Of a DNA stretch of 18,986 bases, positions 13,359-18,986 are shown in pieces; position 1 is the stretch's first letter; each line of letters opens with the position of its first letter. The notes under the pieces are model-generated. The model saw only the letters and a program-made list of their open reading frames with translations. It was not told where the DNA came from and did not search any database. This DNA is from JAYVYM01 sp046593925 (GTDB lineage: Bacteria > Actinomycetota > Actinomycetes > Mycobacteriales > SCTD01). The stretch lies in assembly GCA_046593925.1 (NCBI GenBank), contig JBKJQN010000088.1, positions 1 through 18,986 of the forward strand, read 5' to 3'. Made by a program: the position numbers and the translations under genes.

Positions 13359-14395
13359 GCGGACCGCGGCGGGTACGCCCGGCGCTGCTCGTGCTGGGCG
13401 CTGGTGCGGTGCTGATGTCCGGGCTGCCGGCGGCTGCAGCCCCCACCGAGCCGGCTGGGCGCGTCCGCCCGGCCGGTGACCAGGAAGCCCTGGCCCTGCT
13501 CGGCGATGCGGCCCACGCGGCCCGCAACCGCAGCTGGACGGGTACGCAGTATGTGGCGACCTGGCGGGGCGGGGTGGCCAGCTCTTCTGTCTCTGAAGTG
13601 CACCATGACCCGTGGTCCGGCACCCGGGTGAGCGGCGGGCCTTCGTCCGTTGCCTCGTCACTGCCAGCCGTCGGGCTCGACGAGCAGTTGCTCGGCCAGC
13701 TGGCCGACCGCTATGAGCTGTCGGTGCTGGGGGTCGGCACCAGCTCGGGACGGCGCGCCCAGGTCGTCGAGGCGCGGCGCCGCGACGGCCAGGTGGCCGG
13801 CCGGTTCTGGCTCGACACCGACACCGGCCTCCCGCTGCGCCGGGAGGTCTGGGACCCCCACGGCCGCCGGCTGCGCAGCAGCGCGTACGTCGACCTGGTC
13901 GTCGACGCCGATGCTGCAGCCTCGAGGCCCGCGGCCGATCCGGGGGCGCTCACCGTGCAGCCCCTGCAGCCCCTGCAGCCCGTGCAGCCCGGCAGCGCCG
14001 CCGGCTGGGCGGCGCCCGCGCGGCTACCGGGCGGCTACGCCATGTTCGACTCCGGCAGGCCGGCCGGAGCCGGCGCGGTGCTGCACCAGGCCTACTCCGA
14101 CGGCCTGTCGACGGTGTCGCTGTTCAGCCAGCCCGGGAGCCTCGGCCAGGTGCCCGCCGGCTATCGGCGCCAGGAAGTGGCCGGGACCCCGGTATGGGTG
14201 CAGGCCGGAACCCCCGAGCGGCTGGTCTGGAGTGGCGGCGGCCAGGTCTTCACGATGATCTCCGACGCCGCCCACGACGACCTGCTGGCCGCGGTCGGCT
14301 CGCTGCCCCGGGACGGCCGTACCGACGGCGGGCTGCTGCGCAGGCTCGGTCGTGGCCTCGCCCGGGTGGGTTCGTGGCTCGACCCGACCGGCTGA
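13355..14395 (+). CDS. Secreted MucB/RseB-like sigma-E regulatory protein
   Basis: This 346-residue protein has a signal peptide (RPALLVLGAGAVLMSGLPAA with a likely AAA-AP cleavage), so it acts outside the membrane. An N-terminal domain (about residues 40-185) includes ALLGDAAHAARNRSWTGTQY, VHHDPWSGTRV and GRFWLDTDTGLPLRREVWD. This is the MucB/RseB lipoprotein-carrier-like pattern: 'WLDxxTGLPLRxE'. A linker of four 9-bp DNA repeats encodes VQPLQPLQPVQP (201-212). A C-terminal domain (about 215-320) follows, with LPGGYAMFDSG, LHQAYSDGLSTVSLF and TMISDAAHDDLLAAVGSLP. In E. coli RseB binds the anti-sigma RseA and senses mislocalised envelope components. The gene's coupling to the anti-sigma gene supports a similar role by inference. 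Confidence 0.8.
   Translation: MSGPRRVRPALLVLGAGAVLMSGLPAAAAPTEPAGRVRPAGDQEALALLGDAAHAARNRSWTGTQYVATWRGGVASSSVSEVHHDPWSGTRVSGGPSSVASSLPAVGLDEQLLGQLADRYELSVLGVGTSSGRRAQVVEARRRDGQVAGRFWLDTDTGLPLRREVWDPHGRRLRSSAYVDLVVDADAAASRPAADPGALTVQPLQPLQPVQPGSAAGWAAPARLPGGYAMFDSGRPAGAGAVLHQAYSDGLSTVSLFSQPGSLGQVPAGYRRQEVAGTPVWVQAGTPERLVWSGGGQVFTMISDAAHDDLLAAVGSLPRDGRTDGGLLRRLGRGLARVGSWLDPTG
13955..13990 (+). repeat. Four 9-bp tandem repeats in the RseB-like gene
   Basis: Four units (GTGCAGCCC, CTGCAGCCC, CTGCAGCCC, GTGCAGCCC) follow one another in frame. They encode a Pro/Gln linker between the two domains of the RseB-like protein. The copy number may vary between strains. Confidence 0.9.
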
Positions 14396-14510
14396 TGGGA
14401 TGCCGGTTCGGCCCCTGACGCGCAGCACACACCCCAGTGGGCACACTTGGTTGGCAGCGCTGATGCGCCGCCACACGCACGACGCCGGCGCGGCGTCCGG
14501 GAGGACAGTC

Positions 14511-16118
14511 ATGGACGACCGCACCGCCGGCAGCGACCGTTCTGGCGAGCGTTCTGGCGACCGTTCTGGCCACCAGGCAGGCACCGGCGGCCCGCCGGCC
14601 GACGTCGACAGCGCGGCCTGGTGGTCACGGCCGGCCGAAGGCGCCTTCGCCGTGCCGGTCGCCCCCCCGCCCGGCAGCGAGCCCTACGGCAGTCCTGCCA
14701 CCGGCACCGGGCTCTACGGCACTGAGCCGTACGTCAGCCCGGCACGCGGCAGCGAGCCCTACGGCAGTCCTGCGCAGGGCAGCGCGTACGGCCTTCCTGC
14801 GTACGGCCGCGAGTCCTACGGCAGTCCCGCGTACGGCCCGCCCAGTGGCGCACCTGCCTGGAGCGCGCAGGGTCAGCAGCAGCCGGCGTGGGGCCAGCCG
14901 CCGCAGGGCCAGGCTCCGTACGGCGAGGCGCCGTTCGGCCAGCCGCTGGACGCGGGCGACCCGTGGAGCCGCAGTAGAGACACCCTGGGTGGCCCGGACC
15001 GGCCTCGGCCGCGGACAGGTCGAGGGCTGGCTGTGGTCGCCGCGCTGCTCGCGGCCGGCCTGATCGGTGGCGTCAGCGGTGGCGCCTTCGTGTCGGCGCG
15101 CGACAACCGTTCGCTGACTGATCCCTCGGCCAACCTGGGCAGCGGGGTCTCGACAGCGGGGACGATCGAGCGGGCGCCCGACTCGGTGGCGGGTATCGCC
15201 GGCCGGGTGCTGCGCAGCACGGTCAGCATCAGCGTGACGACGGCGACCGGCGGCGGGAGCGGCAGCGGCGTGGTGCTCCGCGCGGACGGTTATGTGCTCA
15301 CGAACAACCACGTCGTGGCGCCGGGCGCGAAGGGCGGCACGATCACCGTGACGGTCAACGGCGGTGAAGGCCGCGAGCTGCCCGCGCAGATCGTGGGCCG
15401 CGACCCGGAAACCGATCTCGCGGTCCTCAAAGTCGATCGTGGTGCCGCGTTCGAGCCCGCCGTGCTCGGCAGCTCGGCCGGCCTGGTCGTCGGCGACCCG
15501 GTCATCGCGATCGGCTCGCCCCTCGGGCTCAACGGCACGGTGACGACCGGCATCATCTCGGCGCTCAACCGCACGGTGAACGTGCCCGCGGAGGGCGGCG
15601 GACGGGCCACCCCGCTGCTCAACGCAATCCAGACCGACGCCGCGATCAACCCCGGCAACTCGGGCGGGGCGCTCGTCGACGTCAAGGGCGCCGTCATCGG
15701 GATCAACTCGGCGATCGCGACGCTGGGCGGGTCGGGCAGCGGCGACCAGAGCGGCAGCATCGGCGTCGGGTTCGCGATCCCGGTCGATGAGGCGCGCTCG
15801 GTCGCGGAGGAGATCATCCGGACCGGCCGGGCGACCCACCCGGCGGTGGGCGTCGAGGCCGGAAACGAGATCGCCAAGGACGGGACCAAGCAGGGCGCCC
15901 GGGTCACCCGGGTGACCAGCGGCGGTCCCGCGGCGACCGCGGGGCTGCAGGTCGGCGACGTCATCGACAAGGTCGGCCAGACCGCCGTGGGCAGTGTCGA
16001 CGAGCTCGTCCTGGCATTGCGGCAGAGCAAGGTCGGGGAGCGGGTCACGGTGTCCTACGTCAGGGGCGGCGAGGTCAAGACCGCCCAGGTGGTGCTGGCA
16101 GACAAGGGCGGCGGCTGA
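14511..16118 (+). CDS. htrA: HtrA/DegP-type membrane serine protease with PDZ domain
   Basis: This is a 535-residue trypsin-like protease (S1C) facing the extracytoplasmic side, involved in envelope protein quality control. The cytoplasmic N-terminus (residues 1-165) is Pro/Gly/Ser/Tyr-rich with repeats of SEPYGSPA type. One transmembrane helix follows (LAVVAALLAAGLIGGVSGGAF, about 170-192). The protease domain has the triad H267 (LTNNHVV), D302 (DPETDLAVLKVD) and S384 (NPGNSGGALVD). A PDZ domain occupies the end (about 440-530, with GARVTRVTSGGPAATAGLQVGD). The ATG at 14511 is fixed by GGGAGGA five bases upstream; the longer frame from 14352 overlaps the previous gene. The gene lies 115 bp after the RseB-like gene and in its family is a SigE-regulon partner. 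Confidence 0.94.
   Translation: MDDRTAGSDRSGERSGDRSGHQAGTGGPPADVDSAAWWSRPAEGAFAVPVAPPPGSEPYGSPATGTGLYGTEPYVSPARGSEPYGSPAQGSAYGLPAYGRESYGSPAYGPPSGAPAWSAQGQQQPAWGQPPQGQAPYGEAPFGQPLDAGDPWSRSRDTLGGPDRPRPRTGRGLAVVAALLAAGLIGGVSGGAFVSARDNRSLTDPSANLGSGVSTAGTIERAPDSVAGIAGRVLRSTVSISVTTATGGGSGSGVVLRADGYVLTNNHVVAPGAKGGTITVTVNGGEGRELPAQIVGRDPETDLAVLKVDRGAAFEPAVLGSSAGLVVGDPVIAIGSPLGLNGTVTTGIISALNRTVNVPAEGGGRATPLLNAIQTDAAINPGNSGGALVDVKGAVIGINSAIATLGGSGSGDQSGSIGVGFAIPVDEARSVAEEIIRTGRATHPAVGVEAGNEIAKDGTKQGARVTRVTSGGPAATAGLQVGDVIDKVGQTAVGSVDELVLALRQSKVGERVTVSYVRGGEVKTAQVVLADKGGG
14538..14773 (+). repeat. Direct repeats in the htrA 5' region
   Basis: Three 12-bp units at 14538-14549, 14550-14561 and 14562-14573 (CGTTCTGGCGAG-like) encode RSGE/RSGD/RSGH. 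A perfect 26-bp direct repeat occurs at 14673-14698 and 14748-14773, encoding GSEPYGSPA. Both lie in the disordered cytoplasmic tail and are in frame. Confidence 0.85.
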
Positions 16119-16122
16119 GCCG

Positions 16123-16128
16123 TAGTCT
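16123..16128 (+). promoter_or_regulatory. Possible -10 element before tatB
   Basis: TAGTCT fits the TANNNT pattern and lies 39 bases before the tatB start, just after the htrA stop. No good -35 match is seen at 16-18 bp, so read-through from htrA may matter more. Confidence 0.3.
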
Positions 16129-16167
16129 GAAGTGCGCCCCTCGCGGCGCGGGACGAGAGGGAACGCC

Positions 16168-16503
16168 GTGTGGAACGTGGGCCTACCCGAGATGTCGGTC
16201 ATTCTGCTGCTGGCGTTGTTCGTCTTCGGGCCGGAGCGGCTGCCGGGCGTCGCGGCCGAGGCGGGCAAGGGGCTGCGGCAGCTAAGGCAGTACCTGCGCG
16301 GGGTCACCGACGATCTCAAGACCGAACTGGGGCCCGAGATGGGTGACCTCGACCTCGCGTCGCTGCACCCCAAGGCCTTCGTCAAGAAGCACCTCTGGGA
16401 CGACGAGGACGACGCCCTGGTCGAGCAGCTTGCCGGCCGGCCTCGGGGGTCGCTGCCGCTGGCCGCCGGCGAGACCCCGCCGTGGGACCCCGACACCACC
16501 TGA
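16168..16503 (+). CDS. tatB: Sec-independent protein translocase TatB
   Basis: TatB is the substrate-receptor subunit of the twin-arginine translocase, exporting folded proteins. The 111-residue protein has the standard layout: an N-terminal helix LPEMSVILLLALFVFGPERLP (about residues 6-26, with the conserved FGPERLP hinge), then an amphipathic helix VAAEAGKGLRQLRQYLRGV. An acidic, variable tail ends in PWDPDTT. GTG at 16168 has GAGAGGGA five bases upstream; an open frame exists back to 16132 without similarity. In mycobacteria tatB also follows htrA in the sigE locus. No tatC is present in the window, as is usual for actinobacteria, where tatA/tatC lie elsewhere. Confidence 0.92.
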   Translation: MWNVGLPEMSVILLLALFVFGPERLPGVAAEAGKGLRQLRQYLRGVTDDLKTELGPEMGDLDLASLHPKAFVKKHLWDDEDDALVEQLAGRPRGSLPLAAGETPPWDPDTT

Positions 16504-16757
16504 GCGTCGGCGGGGGCGTTCGGGTGGTCGCCACCGTAGTGAGGCCCCGACCGCTTCGCAGTTGCCGGGCGAAAGCCGAACACCGGTGCCAGGACCGGCG
16601 CATCGCCGCAGGCGGACGTCCGCTCGGTGCCGGCGCGGCTGGGCCGGGCGTCCCCTTTGTAGGAATGCGCGGCGGGGAGTGCGTAAGGCGCCACACGGAG
16701 GCGCGTCGCGCCGGACGTCCGCGCCCGACGCCCGGGCGTGACACCGCCCCCGTGCCG
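16504..16757. other. Convergent spacer between tatB and mrp
   Basis: There is no gene here. The 254 bp contain small inverted repeats: GCGGACGTCCGC (16612-16623), a second copy of CGGACGTCCGC (16712-16722), GGCGCG-T-CGCGCC (16700-16712), ACGCCCGGGCGT (16728-16739) and GGTGG-TCG-CCACC (16523-16535). Some may act in bidirectional termination; none has a T-tract. Confidence 0.5.
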
Positions 16758-17900
16758 TCAGCGGCGGGCGGGCGTCAGGCCCAGCGACAGGCCCGCGAGC
16801 CCGCGCGGCTTGCCGGTGAGCGCCTCGGTGACCTTCAGCAGCTCCTTCGCCGCGGTCGAGTCGGGGTCGTCGAGCACGAGCGGGCGACCGGAGTCGCCGC
16901 CCTCGCGCAGCCGGATGTCGATCGGCACCTGTCCAAGCAGCGGCACGTCGGCGCCGAGGGCACGCGAGAGCGAGGACGCGACGGCCTCACCGCCGCCGGA
17001 CCCGAACAGGTCGATGCGGTCCCCACAGTGCGGGCACGGCAGGTAGCTCATGTTCTCCACGACGCCGGCGATCCGCTGGTGGGTCTGCAGGGCGATCGAG
17101 CCGGCGCGCTGGGCGACCTCCTGCGCGGCCAGCTGCGGGGTCGTGACGACCAGGATCTCGGCGCTCGGCACCAGCTGCGCGACCGAGATCGCGACGTCGC
17201 CGGTCCCGGGCGGCAGGTCCATCAGCAGCACGTCGAGGTCGCCCCAGTAGACGTCGGACAGGAACTGCTGCAACGCCCGGTGCAGCATCGGCCCGCGCCA
17301 CACCACCGGGGTGTTGTCCTTCGTGAACATGCCGATCGAGATGACCTTGACCCCGTACGCCGACGGCGGCATGATCATCGACTCGACCTGCGTGGGGCGG
17401 TGCTCGACGCCCAGCATCCGGGGGATGCTGAAGCCGTAGATGTCGGCGTCCAGTACGCCGACCTGCAGGCCCTTGGCGGCCATCGCCGCGGCGAGGTTGA
17501 CGGTCACGCTGGACTTGCCGACACCGCCCTTGCCCGACGCCACAGCGAAGACCTTCGTCAGCGAGCCCGGCATCGCGAACGGGATCTCGCGCACCGCTTC
17601 GTCGCCGCGCAGCAGCTTCTGCAGGTCCTGACGCTGCTGGGTGCTCATCACGTCGAGCTCGACCAGCACCCGCGCGACCCCGGGCAGCGCGCCGACGGCG
17701 GCCGTCACGCGCTCGGTGAGGGTGTCCTTCATCGGGCACGCGCTGACGGTGAGATAGATCGCGACCCGCGCGGTGCCGTCGGGGTCGACGGTCGCGCTCT
17801 TGACCATCCCGATCTCGGTGATCGGACGGCGGATCTCGGGATCCTGCACCGTCGACAGCGCCACGGTGAGCTGGTCCTGCGTGGGCACGGGAGTGGTCAT
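16758..17900 (-). CDS. mrp: Mrp/ApbC iron-sulfur cluster carrier ATPase
   Basis: This is a 380-residue cytoplasmic P-loop ATPase of the Mrp/NBP35 family that binds and transfers 4Fe-4S clusters to apoproteins. An N-terminal MIP18-like (DUF59) domain (residues 8-90) has VQDPEIRRPITEIGMV and YLTVSACPMKD. The ATPase domain has a deviant Walker A, GKGGVGKSS (123-131), LDADIYGFSIPRML, MDLPPGTGD (Walker B/switch) and ENMSYLPCPHCGDR, with the CxxC cysteines that coordinate the cluster at the dimer interface. The start is ATG at 17900 with AGAGGAA a few bases upstream. Mycobacteria also keep mrp close to this locus. The cluster-carrier role is established for the family. Confidence 0.95.
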   Translation of the reverse strand: MTTPVPTQDQLTVALSTVQDPEIRRPITEIGMVKSATVDPDGTARVAIYLTVSACPMKDTLTERVTAAVGALPGVARVLVELDVMSTQQRQDLQKLLRGDEAVREIPFAMPGSLTKVFAVASGKGGVGKSSVTVNLAAAMAAKGLQVGVLDADIYGFSIPRMLGVEHRPTQVESMIMPPSAYGVKVISIGMFTKDNTPVVWRGPMLHRALQQFLSDVYWGDLDVLLMDLPPGTGDVAISVAQLVPSAEILVVTTPQLAAQEVAQRAGSIALQTHQRIAGVVENMSYLPCPHCGDRIDLFGSGGGEAVASSLSRALGADVPLLGQVPIDIRLREGGDSGRPLVLDDPDSTAAKELLKVTEALTGKPRGLAGLSLGLTPARR

Positions 17901-18046
17901 CGGTTCCTCTGCGCGGGGTCTGGGCGGTTGCGTCCCGGCTGTACCAGGTTACGGCGGGGGACTACGGGCCGCCGTCCGGTCACTTGCCCCGGCCTGGCAC
18001 CGTGGGCGCCGGAGGTGTCCGCCTCACCGAGTGCCTGGGAGCAGCC

Positions 18047-18610
18047 GTGCCACCGACCCCCGCCGACCGCCTGGCCGAGCTGCTGCGCGCGGAGGCCTCG
18101 GCGACCCTGCCCCCGGTCCTGCCGTTCTACGGCCACGTGGCGACGGGGCCGGGCGCCGGTCCGTGGGTGCTCACGCAGTGGTGGCCGTCGCCGTTCGACG
18201 TCGACGGGGTGCGCTACCCCACCGCCGAGCACTGGATGATGGCGGCCAAGGCGCGCACCTTCGGCGACGACCACGCCCTGCAGCAGGTGCTGGCCGCGCG
18301 CGACCCGGAGCAGGCCAAGCAGCTCGGCCGCCGGGTGCGCGGCTTCGACTCGGCGGCGTGGGCGGCGGTCGCGTACGGCGTCGTCGTGGAAGGCAACCGG
18401 CACAAGTTCGCCGCGGCATCTCCGGAGCGGGACTACCTGCGCGGAACGGGCGCCGCCGTACTGGTGGAGGCCAGCCCGGTTGACCTGATCTGGGGTAGCG
18501 GTCGCGGCGAGGAACCAGCGGACTTGCTGCCGTCACGCTGGACGGGGCGCAACCTGCTCGGCTTCGCCCTCATGGACGTACGCGACGAGCTGGCGCCGCC
18601 CGACCGCTGA
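18047..18610 (+). CDS. NADAR-family protein (YbiA-like N-glycosidase)
   Basis: This 187-residue protein has the NADAR (DUF1768/YbiA) pattern: FYGH (residues 27-30), WWPSPFDVDGVRYPTAEHWMM (W45 to M65, with conserved E61), AAKARTFGDD, a region near GRRVRGFDSAAW, VEGNRHKF, and the end WGSGRGEEPADL with RWTGRNLLGFALMDVRDEL. Family members cleave N-glycosidic bonds in riboflavin-pathway intermediates (YbiA), and some remove ADP-ribose from modified bases. Which applies here is unknown; no DarT-like toxin gene is adjacent. GTG at 18047 has GGGAG about five bases upstream and precedes the first conserved motif; an open frame back to 17984 has no similarity. It is divergent from mrp, with a 146-bp shared upstream region. 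Confidence 0.88.
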   Translation: MPPTPADRLAELLRAEASATLPPVLPFYGHVATGPGAGPWVLTQWWPSPFDVDGVRYPTAEHWMMAAKARTFGDDHALQQVLAARDPEQAKQLGRRVRGFDSAAWAAVAYGVVVEGNRHKFAAASPERDYLRGTGAAVLVEASPVDLIWGSGRGEEPADLLPSRWTGRNLLGFALMDVRDELAPPDR

Positions 18611-18637
18611 CTGTCGCGCCGGGCCCCTCGACCGCCT

Positions 18638-18710
18638 CCCCTTCGTCAGTGCACATTTTGGGCTCTCCGGAGTGCACTCGCGCAGGGGAAGTGACGTATC
18701 GCAGGGGAAG
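18638..18710. repeat. Short repeats downstream of the NADAR gene
   Basis: The 107-bp spacer contains AGTGCAC twice (18648-18654 and 18671-18677) around ATTTTGGGCTCTCCGG, then CGCAGGGGAAG twice (18681-18691 and 18700-18710, period 19). CCCCTTCGTCA (18638-18648) is a partial inverse of the last pair. It sits between convergent genes and may be an intergenic repeat element or a terminator region. Confidence 0.5.
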
Positions 18711-18716
18711 CCGGGG

Positions 18717-18986
18717 TCAGGGCTTGGCGGTGATCGCGTCGGCGGTCGCGAGGGTACGTAGGGCGTTGTCGCGGTGCAGGTTCTCCACCATCCGGCCGTC
18801 GACGACCACGACGCCCCGGCCGTCGCGCTCGGCCTCGGCGAAGGCCTCGACGACCACCCGGGCTGCGGCCACCTCGTCAGGCGACGGCGCCCATACCCGG
18901 TTGGCCACCTCCACCTGGGTCGGGTGCACCAGCGTCTTGCCGTCGAAGCCGAGCGTGAACCCCTGCACGCACTCGGCCTCGAACCC
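18717..18986 (-). CDS. CoA ester lyase / citrate lyase beta-like, C-terminal part
   Basis: This is the last 89 codons of an HpcH/HpaI aldolase-superfamily protein of the citrate lyase beta/CoA ester lyase type, cut by the window end. The frame begins GFEAECVQGFTLGFDGKTLVH and continues PTQVEVANRVWAPSPDEVAAA, which is the conserved 'GFDGKxLIHPxQ' segment. The C-terminal helix and GRMVENLHRDNALRTLATAD follow, as in malyl-CoA/citramalyl-CoA lyase-like proteins. The metal-binding and active-site residues lie outside the window, so the reaction cannot be told; candidates are cleavage of malyl-CoA, citramalyl-CoA or a related CoA ester. Confidence 0.88.
   Translation of the reverse strand, partial: GFEAECVQGFTLGFDGKTLVHPTQVEVANRVWAPSPDEVAAARVVVEAFAEAERDGRGVVVVDGRMVENLHRDNALRTLATADAITAKP

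Noticed and set aside
14625..16694. Very long minus-strand open frame (689 codons) antisense to htrA and tatB
   Set aside because: Its protein is Arg/Ala/Asp/His-rich with no recognisable fold, and it mirrors the codon bias of htrA. Long antisense frames are expected in high-GC DNA.
1..18986. CRISPR array, prophage, insertion sequence or toxin-antitoxin system
   Set aside because: No regularly spaced repeats, transposase, integrase or toxin motifs were seen; the gene order is core-genome-like.

Overview
The window is about 19 kb of very GC-rich DNA with GTG starts, GTGA stop/start overlaps and purine-rich ribosome-binding sites, typical of a high-GC Actinomycetota genome. The gene set and order (ferredoxin-dapC, dapD/dapE, LOG-family proteins, an enoyl-CoA hydratase homolog, DUF3117, O-methyltransferase divergent from sigE, anti-sigma factor, htrA, tatB, mrp) follow the region known in Mycobacterium from fdxC-dapC to mrp. 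It is therefore mostly conserved core chromosome, not a mobile or defence island. No tRNA, rRNA, CRISPR, insertion sequence or phage gene was seen.

Region 1 (1-4788): the end of a ferredoxin gene, then the succinylase-branch diaminopimelate genes dapC, dapD and dapE for lysine and peptidoglycan. An MFS transporter is translationally coupled to dapC. A 329-bp spacer before dapD holds a C-rich tract and two related palindromes next to a probable leaderless promoter. The dapD/dapE junction carries a 24-bp tandem duplication that repeats an SD-plus-GTG module.

Region 2 (4789-8401): a truncated DJ-1/PfpI-like gene, two tandem LOG-family (TIGR00730) genes, the mechanosensitive channel gene mscL on the minus strand, a gap with a possible decayed coding stretch, a membrane-anchored DivIVA-domain protein and an SRPBCC-family protein.

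Region 3 (8404-11307): an enoyl-CoA hydratase/isomerase whose active-site pattern looks PaaG-like, the small DUF3117 protein, a strong hairpin, leucyl aminopeptidase, and a short unexplained coding-like fragment.

Region 4 (11308-16503): a SAM-dependent O-methyltransferase divergent from an envelope-stress module. The module consists of an ECF sigma factor (SigE-type), a zinc-type membrane anti-sigma factor, a secreted MucB/RseB-like protein, an HtrA-type membrane serine protease and TatB. The first three overlap by GTGA. A sequence matching the SigE promoter pattern lies upstream of sigE, which suggests autoregulation. The RseB-like gene between the anti-sigma factor and HtrA is the most interesting protein-level feature; the mycobacterial locus as I know it lacks it.

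Region 5 (16504-18986): an Mrp/ApbC iron-sulfur carrier ATPase on the minus strand, a divergent NADAR-family protein, a short repeat-bearing spacer, and the C-terminal end of a citrate lyase beta/CoA ester lyase-like gene cut by the window edge.

I found no convincing wholly new multi-gene system. The strongest leads are the paired palindromes upstream of dapD, the duplicated start module of dapE, the RseB-like component of the SigE module, and the probable SigE autoregulatory promoter.
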